From: Microbacterium pullorum
GTDB lineage: Bacteria; Actinomycetota; Actinomycetes; Actinomycetales; Microbacteriaceae
Length of the DNA stretch: 64,000 nucleotides
Reading direction: 5' to 3'
Assembly (NCBI RefSeq): GCF_014836535.1
Contig: NZ_JACSQP010000002.1
Span: forward strand, 1-64,000
Below, one piece after another: positions 28,271 to 36,577 of this stretch (its first letter is position 1; every line of letters starts with the position of its first letter). A program made the position numbers and the translations under genes. Under the pieces are notes generated by a model. That model made no database searches. It worked only from the letters and a program-made list of their open reading frames with translations, and was not told the origin of the DNA.

Positions 28271-30325
28271 ATGACGGACGAGACCAATCCCCTGCTGACT
28301 CCGAGCACGCTGCCCTATGACCTCCCCGACTACCGGGTGATCCGCGCAGAGCATTACCTGCCGGCGTTCGAAGCCGCCTTCGCTGCGCAGCGGGCCGAGG
28401 TCGACGCCATCACCGCCAACCCCGACGCTCCGTCGTTCGACAACACGATGACCGCCCTGGAGCTGTCCGGTGACCTGCTGGGGCGCGTCGCGCATGCCTT
28501 CTACACGGTGTCTTCAGCGGATGCCACGCCCGACATCCAGGCAGCGGAAGAGACGCTCGCCCCGCTGATGTCGGCGCACCAGGATGCCATCCAGCTCGAC
28601 AGCGCGCTCTTCGCCCGCGTGCGCGCGCTGTTCGAGCAGCTCGACGAGCTCGACCTCACCCCGGAGCAGCGTTACCTGGTGCAGCGCCGCCACACCCAGA
28701 TGAGCCACGCCGGCGCGGGGCTCTCCAACGACGCCAAGCAGCGTCTCACCGCGCTCAACCAGCGGCTGTCCACGCTCACGACGGCCTTCGAGAAGAACCT
28801 CCTCGCCGACACCAACGAACTCGCTGTGGTGTTCGACGACGCCGCCGAACTCGACGGACTCACCGCGGGCGAGCTCTCCGCCACCGCCCAGGCCGCCGCC
28901 GACCGCGGCCTCGACAGCAGCTACGTCGTCGCGCTCACCCTCTTCACCGGGCACCCCTACCTGTCGTCGCTGACCGATCGCGAGTCCCGGCGGCGCCTAC
29001 TCGAGGCCTCACGCTCGCGCGGCTCCCGCGGCAACCAGCACGACAACCGGGGTGTGCTGCGCGAGATCGTGCGGCTGCGCGCCGAGCGCGCCGAACTGCT
29101 CGGCTACGACAACCACGCCGCGTACATCACGTCCGATGAGACCGCGGGCTCCCCCGACGCGGTGCGCGAACTGCTGTTCCGCCTGGCCGCACCCGCAGCG
29201 CGCAACGCCGAGAGGGAGCGCGCCGCGCTGCAGGAGATCATCGACGCCGGCCCCGAGCCCTTCCCCCTCGAAGCGCACGACTGGGCGTTCTACACCGAGC
29301 AGGTGCGCCAGGAGCGGTACGACCTCGATCGCGGTGCACTGCGGCCGTGGTTCGAGGCGGAGCGCGTCCTGCGCGACGGGGTCTTCTTCGCGGCGACCGC
29401 GCTGTACGGCATCACGTTCACCGAGCGCCCGGACCTTCCCAGCTACCACCCGGAGGCGCGGATCTTCGAGATCCACAACGCCGACGGCTCGGCGCTGGGC
29501 CTGTACGTGCTCGACCTCTACACACGCGACACGAAGCGGGGCGGGGCATGGATGAACTCGATCGTCGCGCAGTCGCGCCTGCGTGGCACCGCTCCGGTCG
29601 TGGTCAACAACCTCAACGTCGCACGTCCCGCCCCCGGCCAGCCGACGCTCCTCACGCTGGACGAGGTCAACACGCTCTTCCATGAGTTCGGTCACGCACT
29701 GCACGGCCTGTTCGCGACCGTCACCTACCCGAGCTTCGCGGGCACGAATGTGTACCGCGACTTCGTGGAGTTCCCCAGCCAGGTGAACGAGATGTGGATC
29801 TACTGGCCGGAGGTGCTGAGCAACTATGCCCGGCACATCGAGACCGGTGAGCCGCTGCCTGCCGAGGTCGTCGAGAAGCTCGCCACCTCCGAGACGTTCA
29901 ACCAGGGCTTTGCCACCAGCGAGTATCTCGCCGCATCGTGGATCGACCAGGCCTGGCACCGCCTCGGCGCGGCTGAGGCCGCAGCCGACATCGATGTGGC
30001 GGAGTTCGAAGCTCAGGCCCTGGCCGAGATCGGACTGGACAGCCCCGTCGTGCCGCCCCGGTACTCCTCGACGTACTTCGCCCACATCTTCTCGGGCGGC
30101 TACAGCGCGGGGTACTACTCGTACATCTGGAGCGAGGTCCTCGACGCCGACACGGTCGAGTGGTTCCACGAGAACGGCGGACTCACGCGCGCCAACGGCG
30201 ACCGCTTCCGCCGGCGGCTGCTCGGCATGGGAGGCTCCAAGGACCCGCTCGAGGCGTATCGCGACTTCCGCGGCCGGAATGCCGAGATCGCGCCGCTGCT
30301 GGAGCGGCGCGGCCTCACGGGCTGA
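28271..30325 (+). CDS. M3 family metallopeptidase (peptidyl-dipeptidase Dcp-like)
   Basis: The 684-residue zinc peptidase is mainly helical and cytoplasmic, and is likely to degrade oligopeptides released by proteases. The zinc motif HEFGHALHG lies near residue 470 (TLDEVNTLFHEFGHALHGLF), with the third ligand in the downstream NVYRDFVEFPSQVNEMW segment. Other family blocks are AWMNSIVAQSRL and PPRYSSTYFAHIFSGGYSAGYYSYIWSEVLDADTVEWF. Length and the final block fit Dcp rather than PepF. The gene is probably leaderless. Confidence 0.93.
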   Translation: MTDETNPLLTPSTLPYDLPDYRVIRAEHYLPAFEAAFAAQRAEVDAITANPDAPSFDNTMTALELSGDLLGRVAHAFYTVSSADATPDIQAAEETLAPLMSAHQDAIQLDSALFARVRALFEQLDELDLTPEQRYLVQRRHTQMSHAGAGLSNDAKQRLTALNQRLSTLTTAFEKNLLADTNELAVVFDDAAELDGLTAGELSATAQAAADRGLDSSYVVALTLFTGHPYLSSLTDRESRRRLLEASRSRGSRGNQHDNRGVLREIVRLRAERAELLGYDNHAAYITSDETAGSPDAVRELLFRLAAPAARNAERERAALQEIIDAGPEPFPLEAHDWAFYTEQVRQERYDLDRGALRPWFEAERVLRDGVFFAATALYGITFTERPDLPSYHPEARIFEIHNADGSALGLYVLDLYTRDTKRGGAWMNSIVAQSRLRGTAPVVVNNLNVARPAPGQPTLLTLDEVNTLFHEFGHALHGLFATVTYPSFAGTNVYRDFVEFPSQVNEMWIYWPEVLSNYARHIETGEPLPAEVVEKLATSETFNQGFATSEYLAASWIDQAWHRLGAAEAAADIDVAEFEAQALAEIGLDSPVVPPRYSSTYFAHIFSGGYSAGYYSYIWSEVLDADTVEWFHENGGLTRANGDRFRRRLLGMGGSKDPLEAYRDFRGRNAEIAPLLERRGLTG

Positions 30326-30338
30326 TCGCACCCGACGT

Positions 30339-30375
30339 CGACGGGTTCGGTGTCACGAGCAGACCGAGCCCGTCG
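30339..30375. terminator. Hairpin between the M3 peptidase and clpX genes
   Basis: CGACGGGTTCGGT (30339-30351) and ACCGAGCCCGTCG (30363-30375) pair over 13 bp with one wobble; a second smaller stem (GCGAAG/CTTCGC) follows. It suits both converging genes. No U-tract. Confidence 0.7.
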
Positions 30376-30417
30376 GCGAAGCCGCGCGCTCTGCGCCTTC
30401 GCGGGTCGCCGGCCTGG

Positions 30418-31686
30418 TCAGGCGCTCTTGCGCTTCTGGCGGAGCACCAGCGTCGGCGCGGCACCCTCTTCGACGGAGGGACGCGTGATGATCACCTTGT
30501 CGACGTCTTCAGCGGACGGAATCTCGAACATGATCGGCCCGAGCACGTCTTCGAGGATCGCTCGCAGTCCGCGGGCTCCCGTCTTGCGCAAGACGGCGAG
30601 GTCGGCGATGGCGCGCAGGGCGTCGTCCTCGAACTCCAGCTGCACCCCGTCGAGCTCGAACATGCGCTGGTACTGCTTGACCAGGGCGTTGCGCGGCTCG
30701 GTGAGGATCTCCATGAGCGCGTCCTGATCGAGCGGTGCGACCGAGGCGACCACCGGCAGACGACCGATGAACTCGGGGATCAGGCCGAACTTGTGCAGGT
30801 CTTCGGGCAGCACCTCGCTGAACAGGTTGAGATTCTCGCCCTTGTCGTGCAGCGGTGCGCCGAACCCGACGCCGTGCTTTCCGACGCGCGAGGAGATGAT
30901 CTCCTCCAGCCCGGCGAAGGCACCCGCCACGATGAACAGCACGTTCGTCGTGTCGATCTGGATGAACTCCTGATGGGGGTGCTTGCGGCCGCCCTGCGGC
31001 GGCACCGAGGCGACCGTGCCCTCGAGGATCTTCAGCAGCGCCTGCTGCACGCCCTCCCCCGACACGTCGCGCGTGATCGACGGGTTCTCGGCCTTGCGGG
31101 CGATCTTGTCGACCTCGTCGATGTAGATGATGCCGGTCTCGGCGCGCTTGGTGTCGAAGTCGGCGGCCTGCAGCAGCTTCAGCAGGATGTTCTCGACGTC
31201 TTCGCCGACGTAGCCCGCCTCGGTGAGGGCGGTGGCGTCGGCCACAGCGAAGGGCACGTTGAGACGCTTCGCGAGGGTCTGGGCGAGGTACGTCTTACCG
31301 CAGCCGGTGGGGCCGAGCAGCAGGATGTTGCTCTTGGCGATGTCGATGTCGTCGGCTCGCTGCTCGGCAGGCTGCAGCGTGCCGTGCGCGCGGATGCGCT
31401 TGTAGTGGTTGTAGACGGCGACCGACAGCGCGCGCTTCGCGGGCTCCTGCCCGACGACGTATTCCTCGAGGAAGGAGAAGATCTCGCGCGGCTTGGGCAG
31501 ATCGAACTCGGCGACCTCGCCACTGCCCGACTCGGCCATGCGCTCTTCGATGATCTCGTTGCACAACTCGACGCACTCGTCGCAGATGTACACGCCCGGT
31601 CCGGCGATCAATTGCTGGACCTGCTTCTGACTCTTCCCACAGAAGGAGCACTTGAACAGGTCGGCGCTTTCACCGATGCGGGCCAT
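30418..31686 (-). CDS. clpX: ATP-dependent Clp protease ATP-binding subunit ClpX
   Basis: ClpX unfolds tagged proteins and feeds them to ClpP. The 422 residues have the N-terminal zinc-binding domain (Cys13, Cys16, Cys35, Cys38), Walker A GPTGCGKT (residues 125-132), Walker [11 protein letters not shown], the pore loop region [12 protein letters not shown] and the IGF-type ClpP-docking loop in [15 protein letters not shown]. It lies downstream of clpP1-clpP2 but behind a hairpin, so part of its expression may come from its own promoter in the 167-bp gap (TAGGCT near 31727). Confidence 0.97.
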   Translation of the reverse strand: MARIGESADLFKCSFCGKSQKQVQQLIAGPGVYICDECVELCNEIIEERMAESGSGEVAEFDLPKPREIFSFLEEYVVGQEPAKRALSVAVYNHYKRIRAHGTLQPAEQRADDIDIAKSNILLLGPTGCGKTYLAQTLAKRLNVPFAVADATALTEAGYVGEDVENILLKLLQAADFDTKRAETGIIYIDEVDKIARKAENPSITRDVSGEGVQQALLKILEGTVASVPPQGGRKHPHQEFIQIDTTNVLFIVAGAFAGLEEIISSRVGKHGVGFGAPLHDKGENLNLFSEVLPEDLHKFGLIPEFIGRLPVVASVAPLDQDALMEILTEPRNALVKQYQRMFELDGVQLEFEDDALRAIADLAVLRKTGARGLRAILEDVLGPIMFEIPSAEDVDKVIITRPSVEEGAAPTLVLRQKRKSA

Positions 31687-31801
31687 CAGGCTCCTCCTTA
31701 CTGGCCCCAGTCGGGCGCTCTCCGAGCCTAACTGCTGGGTACGACATCAGGCGGCATTTGCGGCGTCCTATGTCGCATCCGATGTTCCGCGCAGAAACGG
31801 C

Positions 31802-31839
31802 GAAGCCCCGCCCGTCGATGAAACGACGGACGGGGCTTC
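31802..31839 (-). terminator. Hairpin after clpP2
   Basis: GAAGCCCCGCCCGTCG (31802-31817) pairs with CGACGGACGGGGCTTC (31824-31839) over 16 bp with one mismatch. It probably separates clpP1-clpP2 from clpX. The GAAGCCCCG core is also used after dps. Confidence 0.75.
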
Positions 31840-31853
31840 ACGGCATCCCGATG

Positions 31854-32522
31854 TCAGCCGGTGATCGCCGCGGGGTGACGCTTGCGCGTGGTCAGCACCT
31901 GGTCGACCAAGCCGTACTCGAGGGCGTCGTTCGCAGACAGGATCTTGTCACGGTCGATGTCCTTGTTGACCTGCTCCTGCGAGCGGTTGGAGTGCTTCGC
32001 GAGCGTCTCCTCGAGCCACGTGCGCATGCGCAGGATCTCGGCGGCCTGGATCTCGATGTCCGATGCCTGTCCGTGGCCGGCCTCGCCGACGGCGGGCTGG
32101 TGGATGAGGATGCGGGCGTTGGGGAGGGCCAGACGCTTACCGGGGGCGCCGGCGGCCAGCAGCACGGCCGCGGCGGATGCCGCCTGGCCGAGCACGACGG
32201 TGGAGATCTGCGGCGACACGTACTGCATGGTGTCGTAGATCGCCGTCATCGCGGTGAACGAGCCACCGGGCGAGTTGATGTACATGACGATGTCGCGGTC
32301 GGGGTCCTGGGACTCGAGCACGAGCAGCTGGGCCATGACGTCGTCGGCCGACGCGTCGTCGACCTGCACGCCGAGGAAGATCACGCGGTCCTCGAAGAGC
32401 TTGTTGTACGGGTCCTGGCGCTTGTAGCCGTAAGCGGTGCGCTCTTCGAACTGCGGCAGGATGTAGCGGTTGTTCGGCATCTGCAGGCCCTGAGGGGCAC
32501 CGCCGAAGGTGGGGGTGTGCAT
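31854..32522 (-). CDS. clpP2: ATP-dependent Clp protease proteolytic subunit (second copy)
   Basis: The 222-residue serine peptidase has the catalytic serine in GQAASAAAVLLAAG, the histidine in IHQPAVGEAG and the aspartate in the last third. Actinobacteria carry two ClpP proteins that form a mixed tetradecamer ClpP1P2, usually both essential. AAGGAG 9 nt upstream supports the start at 32522. It follows the first clpP by 23 bp. Confidence 0.96.
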   Translation of the reverse strand: MHTPTFGGAPQGLQMPNNRYILPQFEERTAYGYKRQDPYNKLFEDRVIFLGVQVDDASADDVMAQLLVLESQDPDRDIVMYINSPGGSFTAMTAIYDTMQYVSPQISTVVLGQAASAAAVLLAAGAPGKRLALPNARILIHQPAVGEAGHGQASDIEIQAAEILRMRTWLEETLAKHSNRSQEQVNKDIDRDKILSANDALEYGLVDQVLTTRKRHPAAITG

Positions 32523-32545
32523 CTGTTCTGTCTCCTTCGGAGGAC

Positions 32546-33160
32546 TCAGTTGGCGGTTTCGTCGGGGATGTCGCCGTCTGTGGCGGTTCCGCCGCCACCG
32601 GTCACGCCCGCGGCGTGCTCGCGGATGTGATCGACGAACCCGTACTCAAGCGCCTCTTCCGCGGTGAACCAGCGGTCGCGGTCGCCGTCGGCGTTGATCT
32701 GCTCGACGGACTTGCCCGTCTGGCCCGCGGTGATCTCAGCCAGGCGACGCTTCATCGACAGGATCAGCTGAGCCTGCGTCTGGATGTCGCTGGCGGTGCC
32801 GCCGAAGCCGCCGTGCGGCTGGTGCAGCAGCACGCGGGCGTTGGGCGTGATGTATCGCTTGCCCTTGGTGCCGCTGGTCAGCAGCAGCTGGCCCATCGAG
32901 GCCGCCATGCCGATGCCGACGGTGACGATGTCGTTGGGCACGAACTGCATCGTGTCGTAGATCGCCATGCCGGCCGTGATCGAGCCGCCGGGCGAGTTGA
33001 TGTAGAGGTAGATGTCCTTCTCGGAGTCCTCCGCCGCCAGCAGCAGGATCTTCGCGCAGATCTCGTTCGCGTTGTCATCGCGCACCTCCGACCCCAGCCA
33101 GATGATGCGGTCCTTCAGCAGCCTGTCGAAGACGCTCGTGGCGACAAGTGGTTCGGCCAT
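32546..33160 (-). CDS. clpP1: ATP-dependent Clp protease proteolytic subunit (first copy)
   Basis: The 204-residue ClpP has catalytic Ser in [14 protein letters not shown] and His in [14 protein letters not shown], and [20 protein letters not shown] at the C-terminal part. The start [26 protein letters not shown] fits the family N-terminus with a short propeptide; the ten residues further upstream in frame look unrelated. The two ClpP proteins differ around the His loop (HQPHGG against HQPAVG), as in other actinobacterial pairs. Confidence 0.96.
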   Translation of the reverse strand: MAEPLVATSVFDRLLKDRIIWLGSEVRDDNANEICAKILLLAAEDSEKDIYLYINSPGGSITAGMAIYDTMQFVPNDIVTVGIGMAASMGQLLLTSGTKGKRYITPNARVLLHQPHGGFGGTASDIQTQAQLILSMKRRLAEITAGQTGKSVEQINADGDRDRWFTAEEALEYGFVDHIREHAAGVTGGGGTATDGDIPDETAN

Positions 33161-33270
33161 GTTCACTCCTGTTTCCGTGGTCCGTCGCAACGAATCTACC
33201 GGCGCGCCACGGGCGACCCGCCCGTGTTCGCCCTGGGCAGAGCGTCCGCTGCGGCGATCGGGTGAAACGC

Positions 33271-33304
33271 CGACGGGACGGATGCCGCAGCACCCGTCCC
33301 GTCG
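33271..33304 (-). terminator. Hairpin after the trigger factor gene
   Basis: CGACGGGACGG (33271-33281) and CCGTCCCGTCG (33294-33304) form a perfect 11-bp stem just behind the tig stop and before clpP1. No U-tract. Confidence 0.7.
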
Positions 33305-33324
33305 ACGTCGTCGATCGTGTCGAA

Positions 33325-34908
33325 TTACTTCTCGTCCGCGGTCTTCTTGGCAGCCTTGCGGGTCGCCGGCTTCTTGGCGGGCTCGGCCTCGGCTGCGGGC
33401 TCGGCAGCGTCGGTGGCGGGCCTCTTGGCGGCGGGCTTCTTGGCGGCGGGCTTCTTGGCGGGAGCCTCGTCGGCGTCGGCCTTGGCAGGAGCCTTCTTGG
33501 CCGGAGCCTTCTTGGCGGGCGCCTTCTTGGCCGGCTTCTCCTCGGCCTCGATCACGGCGTCGGCGTCGGCCGCGGCGTCGGCGATCTCCTGGGCCTCTTC
33601 GACGACCTCTTCCTCGGCGGCAGGCTCGTCCTCGAGGGCGATGAAGCCCGAGAGGTCGACCGGCTTGCCGGCGGTGTCGACGACGGTGACCTTGCCCAGC
33701 GCCAGGGCGAGCGCCTTGTTGCGGGCGACCTCACCGATCATGGCGGGCAGCTGGTTGCCCTGCTGCAGCGCGTTGACGAACTCCTGCGGGGCCATGCCGT
33801 ACTGCGCGGCCGACTGGATGAGGTACTGGGTGAGCTCGTCCTGCGAGACCTGCACCTTGAACTGCTCGGCGATCTTGTCGAGCACCATCTGGGTGCGGAA
33901 CTGCTTCTGGCTCGCCTCGGTGACCTCGGCGCGGTGCTCGTCGTCCTCGAGGCGGCCTTCGCCCTCGAGGTGCTGGTGCACCTCGTCCTCGACGAGCTGC
34001 TCGGGCACGGGGATGTCGGTCAGCTCGATGAGCTTCTCGACGAGCTTGTCGCGTGCGGCGGATGCCTGCGCGAAGCCGGACTGCTCGTCCACGCGCTCGG
34101 CGAGGCTGGCGCGCAGCTCGTCGATCGTGTCGAACTCGCTGGCCATCTGCGCGAAGTCGTCGTCGGCGTCGGGGAGCTCGCGCTCCTTGACGGCGACGAC
34201 CGTCACGGCCACCTCGGCCTCGGAGCCGGCGTGGTCGCCGCCCACGAGCTTGGAGCGGAACGTGGTGTCCTCACCGGCGGTGAGCGACTCGATCGCCTCG
34301 TCGGTGCCCTCGAGCAGCTCGCCCGAGCCGACCTCGTACGACACGCCCTCGGCGCGGTCGATCTCGTTGCCGTCGATCGTGGCGACGAGGTTGAGCTCGA
34401 CGAAGTCGCCCTTCGCGGCGGGACGGTCGACCGTCACCAGCGTGCCGAAGCGGCCGCGCAGGCGGTCGAGCTCGGCGTCGACGGCTGCCTCATCGGTCTC
34501 GACGGCGTCGACCTCGATGGTCAGGTCCTCGTAAGCGGGGAGCTCGAACTCGGGGCGCACGTCGACCTCGACGTCGACGACCAGGTCGCCGGAGAAGTCC
34601 TTGTCGCTGGGCCACTCGACGACCTCGGCGGAGGGCCGGCCGACCACGCGGATCTCGGTCTCGGTGACAGCGGCGCGGTAGAAGCCGTCCAGGCCTTCGC
34701 TGACCGCGTGCTCGATGACCGCACCGCGACCGACACGCTGGTCGATGATGGGCGCGGGCACCTTGCCCTTGCGGAATCCGGGAATCTGGATGTCCTCGGC
34801 GATGTGCTCGTACGCGTGAGCGATGGCGGGCTTCAGTTCGTCCGGAGTGACCGTGATGTGGAGCTTGACCCGGGTCGGGCTGAGCTTCTCGACGGTGGCG
34901 TTGACCAT
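33325..34908 (-). CDS. tig: Trigger factor with Lys/Ala-rich C-terminal tail
   Basis: This ribosome-bound chaperone and peptidyl-prolyl isomerase meets nascent chains at the exit tunnel. The ribosome-binding signature is [15 protein letters not shown] near residue 45; the FKBP-like domain is about 150-245 and the helical chaperone domain follows to about 430. The protein has 527 residues, and the extra about 75 are a low-complexity [19 protein letters not shown]-type tail like histone H1. Lys/Ala tails are seen in some actinobacterial Tig proteins, but their role is not known to me. The ATG at 34908 follows AAGGAG by 11 nt. Confidence 0.96.
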   Translation of the reverse strand: MVNATVEKLSPTRVKLHITVTPDELKPAIAHAYEHIAEDIQIPGFRKGKVPAPIIDQRVGRGAVIEHAVSEGLDGFYRAAVTETEIRVVGRPSAEVVEWPSDKDFSGDLVVDVEVDVRPEFELPAYEDLTIEVDAVETDEAAVDAELDRLRGRFGTLVTVDRPAAKGDFVELNLVATIDGNEIDRAEGVSYEVGSGELLEGTDEAIESLTAGEDTTFRSKLVGGDHAGSEAEVAVTVVAVKERELPDADDDFAQMASEFDTIDELRASLAERVDEQSGFAQASAARDKLVEKLIELTDIPVPEQLVEDEVHQHLEGEGRLEDDEHRAEVTEASQKQFRTQMVLDKIAEQFKVQVSQDELTQYLIQSAAQYGMAPQEFVNALQQGNQLPAMIGEVARNKALALALGKVTVVDTAGKPVDLSGFIALEDEPAAEEEVVEEAQEIADAAADADAVIEAEEKPAKKAPAKKAPAKKAPAKADADEAPAKKPAAKKPAAKRPATDAAEPAAEAEPAKKPATRKAAKKTADEK

Positions 34909-34981
34909 TCCTGTTGCTTCTCCTTGGGTGATCCGCGCAGACGCGGAGGCGGAAAGTCTGGATGTCTGGGAGGTCGTTACG

Positions 34982-35055
34982 TCGGGGCGACAGGATTTGA
35001 ACCTGCGGCCTCCCGCTCCCAAAGCGGGCGCTCTACCAAGCTGAGCTACGCCCCG
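34982..35055 (-). tRNA. tRNA-Pro (anticodon TGG)
   Basis: Minus-strand cloverleaf with acceptor CGGGGCG/CGCCCCG, anticodon stem CCCGC/GCGGG around TTTGGGA (anticodon TGG), and T-arm GCAGG TTCAAAT CCTGT. C at position 1 is normal for tRNA-Pro. CCA is not encoded. It lies upstream of tig in the same direction and may share its transcript. Confidence 0.97.
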
Positions 35056-35139
35056 GGCTGTGCGCACGCATGCGTGCGCCGAAACGACCCCGGGAAGTCT
35101 AGCCGACCGCGCCGTGTCCGCGCTGAGCCCGCGGTTCGT

Positions 35140-35145
35140 CTAGAC
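35140..35145 (+). promoter_or_regulatory. Candidate -10 box of tRNA-Gly
   Basis: TAGACT, giving a start about 20 nt before the mature tRNA end. No clear -35. Confidence 0.45.
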
Positions 35146-35171
35146 TCATGGATGCCGCGGCCTGCCGCTGC

Positions 35172-35245
35172 GGGGATGTAGCTCAATGGTAGAGCCTCAG
35201 TCTTCCAAACTGATGGTGCGGGTTCGATTCCCGTCATCCCCTCCA
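35172..35245 (+). tRNA. tRNA-Gly (anticodon TCC)
   Basis: Acceptor GGGGATG/CATCCCC, anticodon stem TCAGT/ACTGA with loop CTTCCAA (anticodon TCC), T-arm CGGGTTCGATTCCCG. Discriminator T (35242) and CCA (35243-35245) are encoded. The 66-bp palindrome copy C starts 35 bp downstream and may end transcription. Confidence 0.97.
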
Positions 35246-35280
35246 CTTCTCGTTCCAGCGCGACGAACCCGTCGCCCGGA

Positions 35281-35346
35281 TGCGGAGATCTGCCTGGGCA
35301 AGGACCGATTGCCGGCATCCATCCGCACCCGGGCAGATCCCCGCAT
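35281..35346. repeat. Dispersed 66-bp palindrome, copy C
   Basis: The best-paired copy: TGCGGAGATCTGCCTGGG (35281-35298) pairs with CCCGGGCAGATCCCCGCA (35328-35345) over 18 positions with one A-C mismatch and one wobble. The 29-nt loop contains GCCGGCATCC. A reading of 22 codons (CGDLPGQGPIAGIHPHPGRSPH) is open, as is the opposite strand. It lies between tRNA-Gly and the carbonic anhydrase gene, which converge. Confidence 0.87.
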
Positions 35347-35393
35347 GTCGGCGACGTCGGCCCTGCCCACGACACCGGGCCCCGGGCGTGTCG

Positions 35394-35930
35394 TCAGGCC
35401 TGCGTGGCGCCGCGGTGCGCGTCGGAGTGCGCGCGGTACACGTCGGCGTTGCGGCGCAGCTTCGCCCGCTCGTCGTCGGTGAGCTCCCGTCGCACCTTCG
35501 CCGGCACCCCGGCCACGAGCGACCCCGGCGGCACGATCATGCCCTCCAGCACCACCGCTCCCCCGGCCACGAGCGACCCCGCGCCGATGACGGCACCGGA
35601 GAGCACGACGCTTCCCATGCCGATGAGCGAAACGTCCTCGACGGTGCAGCCGTGCACGACCGCGTTGTGGCCGACGGACACGTTCTCACCGATCACGACG
35701 GGGTGCCCGGGGTCGACGTGCACCGAGACGTTGTCCTGCACGTTGCTGCCCGCGCCGATCGTGATCGCGGCGCTGTCGGCGCGCAGCACCGCGTTGTACC
35801 AGACGCTCGCCTGCTCCCCCAGGGTCACCGCCCCCACCAGGCGGGCGCCGGCGGCGACGAACGCCGAGGCGGGCACGTGCGGGGTCGCACTGGAGACGGA
35901 CAGGACGGAGGCTTCGTCGGTGACGGTCAT
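35394..35930 (-). CDS. Gamma-class carbonic anhydrase family protein
   Basis: The 178-residue protein folds as a left-handed beta-helix of hexapeptide repeats (GARLVGAVTLGEQASVWYNAVLRADSAAITIGAGSNVQDNVSVHVDPGHPVVIGENVSVGHNAVVHGCTVEDVSLIGMGSVV). The three zinc-ligand histidine positions are present (SVHVD, GHNAVVHG). Many close relatives, often called YrdA/PaaY-like, have weak or untested carbonic anhydrase activity. TACGCT 6 nt before the ATG suggests a leaderless transcript. Dps is divergent. Confidence 0.88.
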   Translation of the reverse strand: MTVTDEASVLSVSSATPHVPASAFVAAGARLVGAVTLGEQASVWYNAVLRADSAAITIGAGSNVQDNVSVHVDPGHPVVIGENVSVGHNAVVHGCTVEDVSLIGMGSVVLSGAVIGAGSLVAGGAVVLEGMIVPPGSLVAGVPAKVRRELTDDERAKLRRNADVYRAHSDAHRGATQA

Positions 35931-35936
35931 GCCCCG

Positions 35937-35942
35937 AGCGTA
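35937..35942 (-). promoter_or_regulatory. -10 box for a leaderless carbonic anhydrase transcript
   Basis: TACGCT on the minus strand with 6 nt to the ATG at 35930. Confidence 0.5.
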
Positions 35943-35974
35943 GAGCCGCGCGCATAAGCCGAGCCTCAGCTTGC

Positions 35975-36002
35975 TTGCGGAATACCGTCGCCTGAGTAGC
36001 GT
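35975..36002 (+). promoter_or_regulatory. Candidate dps promoter
   Basis: TTGCGG (35975-35980), a 16-bp spacer and TAGCGT (35997-36002). The transcript would have a leader of about 34 nt that includes the Shine-Dalgarno TAGGAGA (36031-36037). Confidence 0.45.
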
Positions 36003-36042
36003 TGTGCCGAGCGGGGTGACACCCCGCCGATAGGAGACGACC

Positions 36043-36528
36043 ATGACGAAGAACCAGACCATCCCCGCCACCGCCGCCGACCCGACGGTGGCCGCCGGCA
36101 CCGCTCAGTTCCTCACGCCCGTCGTCCTCGGCCTGCAGGCCCTCGCCGTCAACGGCAAGCAGGCGCACTGGAACGTGCGCGGCGCGAACTTCCAGTCCAT
36201 CCACGAGCTCCTCGACACCGTCGTCGGGCACGCGCAGGGTTGGGCCGATGACGCCGCCGAGCGCATCGTCGCCCTCGGTCTCCCGATCGACGCCCGCGTG
36301 TCGACGGTCGCCGAGAAGACCAAGCCCACGGCCGTCCCGGCCGGTTTCACGCAGTGGGATGCCATCGTGCGCGATGTCCTCGCCGACATCGACGCCGTCC
36401 TGATCGACCTGCAGACCGCCATCGACGGGCTCGACGAGGTCGACCTCACCAGCCAGGACATCGCCATCGGCATCAAGGCCGGGCTCGAGAAGGACCGCTG
36501 GTTCCTCTTCGCCCACCTCGCCGAGTAG
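36043..36528 (+). CDS. dps: Dps family DNA-binding ferritin-like protein
   Basis: Dps forms a 12-subunit shell that oxidises and stores iron and protects DNA in stress. The 161 residues contain the inter-subunit ferroxidase ligands in NGKQAHWNVRGANFQSIHELLDTVVGHAQGWADDAAERIVALG (His, His, Asp and Glu). The N-terminal extension is short and not strongly basic, so direct DNA binding is uncertain. The family end EKDRWFLFAHLAE is intact. Confidence 0.94.
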   Translation: MTKNQTIPATAADPTVAAGTAQFLTPVVLGLQALAVNGKQAHWNVRGANFQSIHELLDTVVGHAQGWADDAAERIVALGLPIDARVSTVAEKTKPTAVPAGFTQWDAIVRDVLADIDAVLIDLQTAIDGLDEVDLTSQDIAIGIKAGLEKDRWFLFAHLAE

Positions 36529-36540
36529 TCCTCGATACAG

Positions 36541-36572
36541 CGAAGCCCCGCCCCGCTCGGTGCGGGGCTTCG
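36541..36572. terminator. Hairpin between dps and the amidohydrolase gene
   Basis: CGAAGCCCCGC (36541-36551) and GCGGGGCTTCG (36562-36572) make a perfect 11-bp stem, placed 12 bp after the dps stop and 5 bp before the converging gene's stop. Confidence 0.85.
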
Positions 36573-36577
36573 CTGCG

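Noticed and set aside
35172-35346. tRNA-Gly as an integration site for a mobile element
   Set aside because: No integrase gene and no repeated tRNA 3' end were found downstream; only the 66-bp palindrome is there, and it also occurs away from tRNAs.
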